From contig VXAU01000691.1 of NCBI GenBank assembly GCA_013399695.1, positions 774,992 through 838,991 of the forward strand: a DNA stretch of 64,000 bases, read 5' to 3'. A program made the translations under genes and the position numbers. Origin of the DNA: Formicarius rufipectus (Eukaryota > Chordata > Aves > Passeriformes > Formicariidae). This document shows, one piece after another, positions 61,034-64,000 of this stretch. The notes below the pieces were generated by a model. That model was given only the letters and a program-made list of their open reading frames with translations. It had not been told where the DNA came from and searched no databases. Each line of letters starts with the position of its first letter. The first letter of the stretch is position 1.

Positions 61034-63860
61034 GTGAGTTGTTAGAGGGGTCTGACCTCTGCTGGCTGCTGCCCATTCCTAACCCTCCTTACCCACCGGA
61101 GCACAAAGCCTGCCAGAGCATTCCGGGCTGAGGGGCAGTGGCAGAGCCAGCCCTGCTTTAACCAGCCCCTTACACGAGGTTCTTCTCAGCCACTTTTCTG
61201 CTGCTGACTGAAAAACTGTGAAGCTTCTCATATTTCAGGAAGATGAATGTACTGTCTGTGCCTAAAACACTTATGGAGTTGTCTGGGCTGAGACAGGTCT
61301 ATTTAAGATATACATTTAATTATCACCCATTCATACAGGTGCCACTTCTAAAGAAAATTGAATCAGATTTCCCAAGACTTCCTTCCCCTTGAAGGGCTGC
61401 CATCCCCACTTCAGCTGTTCAGGTGATTGGGATTATTTCTACCATCTTTTTTGCTCCCATAAGTAGCCAACGATGTCTCTGCTCATCTAATATCACAAGG
61501 CAGCTTTCATTGTGTTCATCCATGGTTTTTTCATGAACTATCATAAGATGATGCAATTTTTTTCAGCACTGCCTACTAATTAGTTTTCACCCTGAAGCAG
61601 AAGGATTAAGAATCTTAGTAAACAATATCTTATGTAATTAATAATTTTATTTACATGCTGTAAATACTAATCTTTGCTGAATTTAAGCTATTTAATTGAT
61701 GAGGTTGCATTGTGTTAAATGTCACACTTCCTCACATCGTTTTCACTTTTCTTCCCTTCACATTTTTGAGATATGAACAAAAAGAGAAATGAGCCAGGAC
61801 CACTTTTGTAAGAAAAAAATGCACATACACCAATCCTTGAGAACAGAAGTCCACCTGGACAAGCCATAGCATTCCAGAACCACAGAATTCCAAGCTGGTT
61901 GGTGTTTGGATGATCCTTGTAGCAAAGTGGGTTCATCTTCAACAAGGAGTTTATCCACTGGTAACAGCATGCTGTGCCACAAAGGTGTAGTCATGAACCA
62001 AACAGCACCTGATAAAATAAACCACTGACCTTGCCCACAGCAAAATCTTGTAAAGAAGTCCTTTCCCAAGGAGGAACACCGCATGACACACAAACACACA
62101 CTGAAGTTCCATCTCAATTGCCACACACTTGTTAGAGCTGTGCAAAATCTGCAATTATTCCCCCTACCATTTATTTGTAAATGATGCCCTGGATCAATCC
62201 ATTATTTAAATAACACTCAGCTCCAGACTTCTCCCTGTATTGGACATCTTTCAAATGTTGATGGAGGGAGAGAAAAGGCAAGAAATAAACAGGGTTTGGC
62301 TCAGCTCAGGAGAAATGTGATGTGTGTCAATAACAAGGAGGTAAATTAATCTTAAAATTACTACTGGGTTTGACAGTGTAATAGAAACCTAAGATTCACT
62401 TCCATATTTTCTGCTGCAATATATTGAACTTTCAGTCTTTCTACTTACATTTACCCATGTGGTTGCATCTGATCCCCTTCTGAATAAAGTACAATGATTC
62501 CCTTTTAGCTAGAAAATTGCTGCAGGAGGCAGGTTTGTTGTTTCCCATGGACAATCCTGACAGATTTGTGCATGGTAGAAAATGTTCCTTTTTAAGAGGC
62601 CAGCATCAAGTGCTTCCATCAGTAGTGTCCTTTGGGCTGTAACTCAGAATGTCATTCATGACAAATATCCAAATCCCTGTGATATTCAAGGGTAAAACTC
62701 TACTGAGATGAACCTCAGACAAGTCTGAAACTAATTTATGAGAAGGCAATGTCACAGTTCCTTAACACCAATAGATGGGAGAGAGAGAAGGTTGGAGAAC
62801 ATCTTTAGAAGTACAAGAACCAGAACCACAGAGTGCTTTCAGGTATATTCTTGTCCAAATCAAGCAGCCTCCTTGTATGCCTATTAATATTTATTTCAGA
62901 AGTACAAAATTCAAAGCAGATATGAAGCCAGACAATTAAGAATAATCTAGTTCTGTTATTAAATACATTCCACTGAGAAATAACATTTTGCATTTTACCA
63001 ACTACACTAGCCTTGATACTTAATGGTTTCATAAGTTACCATTAAATATTGGTAATTATTTGCCATAGCAACTATAACAATTTATATGTAGTTTTGGACT
63101 GCAGCAATAGGTCCATGTCCTTAAGCAGCACAGCTAATGCACAATGAAAATATCTGCACTTTCAGTCAAAGAAAGCAATGTGTTTGACAACAGGGAGAGA
63201 TGGCTATTTGTCCTCATTTTCCAAAAACACTTAATCATCTGTTTTTGTCCAAATCAGAGGGTATTTGTTATTGATTATATTAAAGCAGATCAAAGCATTT
63301 AGTTCAGTGGGGAAATACAAAGTCAGTAATTTAGATGGTTGTCATTCAGCTTAAAACCAACAAAACCTCCAAATAGTTTACAGGGAAATATTTAAAGGGG
63401 CATGCTTAGGAAAACCTCCAGAATTTTTCAGCCATGCCCATCTTATTAATCCATTCATTTCACAAAAAGCAAACAAACATGAGAAAAGAATAGGAAAAAA
63501 CAAACAAAACAATTTGGAAGAGTCCTGACATTTCACTCAGATCTTTTCCACGTAGCTCCATATATGCCTGATTTTTATCCCTGTTCCACAGAAGCCTCTT
63601 AAGAAGGAGGAAATCTATATTATGATAAATGGACTGGAAAGCCTGATCCAGACAGTTTCAGGTTTCTTTTCTTTTTTTCCCCTACATTTGCACAAATCTG
63701 AGCCTGTCACTGCTGGGAGGAGGGATGAGAGTGGTACAGAAAGCTGCTACTGTGGTGCCAGAGCACATCATCCACAAGGAGCAGTGCAAACTTGAGAGCA
63801 TCACAAGAATTCCCTCATGGAAAATGAACAAAAAGGGTGGGGGACATTCAAAAGGCTTTA

Positions 63861-63892
63861 GAAAAGGAAATTAAATGAAAAGGAAATTAAAG
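63861..63892. repeat. 16-bp tandem duplication in purine-rich DNA
   Basis: GAAAAGGAAATTAAAT (63861-63876) is followed at once by GAAAAGGAAATTAAAG (63877-63892), differing only in the last base. It lies in a purine-rich stretch from about 63.82 kb to the end of the window. Confidence 0.88.
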
Positions 63893-64000
63893 AATAAAGG
63901 AAGATAAAGGATTGGGAGAAAACAGGCAAATTTGATGGAAATGAAGAAACAGATTAGAAACAGGGAATGCAAAAACCCAGAGAAACCTTGGAGATAAACA

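Larger units (their letters stand above)
57558..64000. other. 6.4 kb of AT-rich unique DNA, no gene seen
   Basis: No gene is supported. The longest frames (59790-60167 plus, 125 codons; 61758-62126 minus, 122 codons) have no domain, repeat or motif I recognise. A T18 run lies at 58561-58578. A slightly GC-richer patch at 60.8-61.2 kb contains the microexon-like site listed separately. The last 250 bases are purine-rich with a short tandem duplication. Confidence 0.5.

Noticed and set aside
61758..62126. 122-codon minus-strand frame overlapping a second frame; possible transposon or CR1 fragment near 61.86-61.93 kb
   Set aside because: The CACAGAATTCC word resembles a CR1 tail only superficially, and the following bases do not fit. 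No transposase motif seen.
1..64000. CRISPR arrays, rRNA genes, intact retroviral genes, Alu-like SINEs
   Set aside because: None seen: no regularly spaced repeats, no rRNA segments, no gag/pol/env motifs and no SINE promoter structures.

Overview
This window is vertebrate non-coding DNA, almost certainly from a bird. It is AT-rich and CpG-poor. Stop codons interrupt every frame at short intervals, and the longest open frames (up to about 200 codons) fall in low-complexity sequence, in transposon remnants, or in stretches that resemble no protein I recognise. The clearest lineage signal is a set of six loci carrying 3' ends of CR1 non-LTR retrotransposons, the dominant interspersed repeat of birds (also present in crocodilians, turtles and other reptiles). 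Several CR1 tail subfamilies are present and I see no mammalian-type SINEs. Scattered A/C-rich (or T/G-rich) tracts are also frequent. I suspect a songbird from the style of the low-complexity DNA, but the sequence does not prove it.

Layout. From 1 to about 15.5 kb the DNA is mostly single-copy. It holds a GC-rich spot with a good match to the CTCF motif (about 5.8 kb), a GC-richer block at 7.4-8.2 kb, three exon-like segments (3.9, 11.1 and 13.3 kb) and an A/C-rich tract with an assembly gap (11.6-11.9 kb). From 15.55 to 16.14 kb lies the longest CR1 copy, on the minus strand, with a decayed but still open tail of its reverse-transcriptase ORF. From 16 to 28 kb the DNA is largely featureless apart from a short CR1 (24.6 kb). 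At 28.3-28.6 kb two CR1 tails sit back to back as an inverted pair, just after a nested palindrome. A sense CR1 (34.8-35.06 kb) follows. At 36.46 kb an E-box lies directly beside a 21-bp homeodomain-type palindrome. From 40 to 58 kb there is a run of A/C and G/T tracts (40.2, 40.7, 41.2, 47.7, 52.2, 54.2 and 57.5 kb), an old CR1 (44.2-44.6 kb) and a different CR1 subfamily (48.4-48.7 kb). A second assembly gap (54,261-54,299) also lies in an A-rich tract. From 58 kb to the end I see only AT-rich DNA, a possible 15-nt microexon and a short tandem duplication.

No complete protein-coding gene, tRNA, rRNA, recognised microRNA or CRISPR array was found, and nothing like a new gene system. The window is best read as part of a large intron or an intergenic desert. 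The real interest is in a few candidate regulatory sites, possible exons that need alignment to transcripts, and rearranged CR1 copies. All exon and enhancer calls are hypotheses from single-sequence reading.
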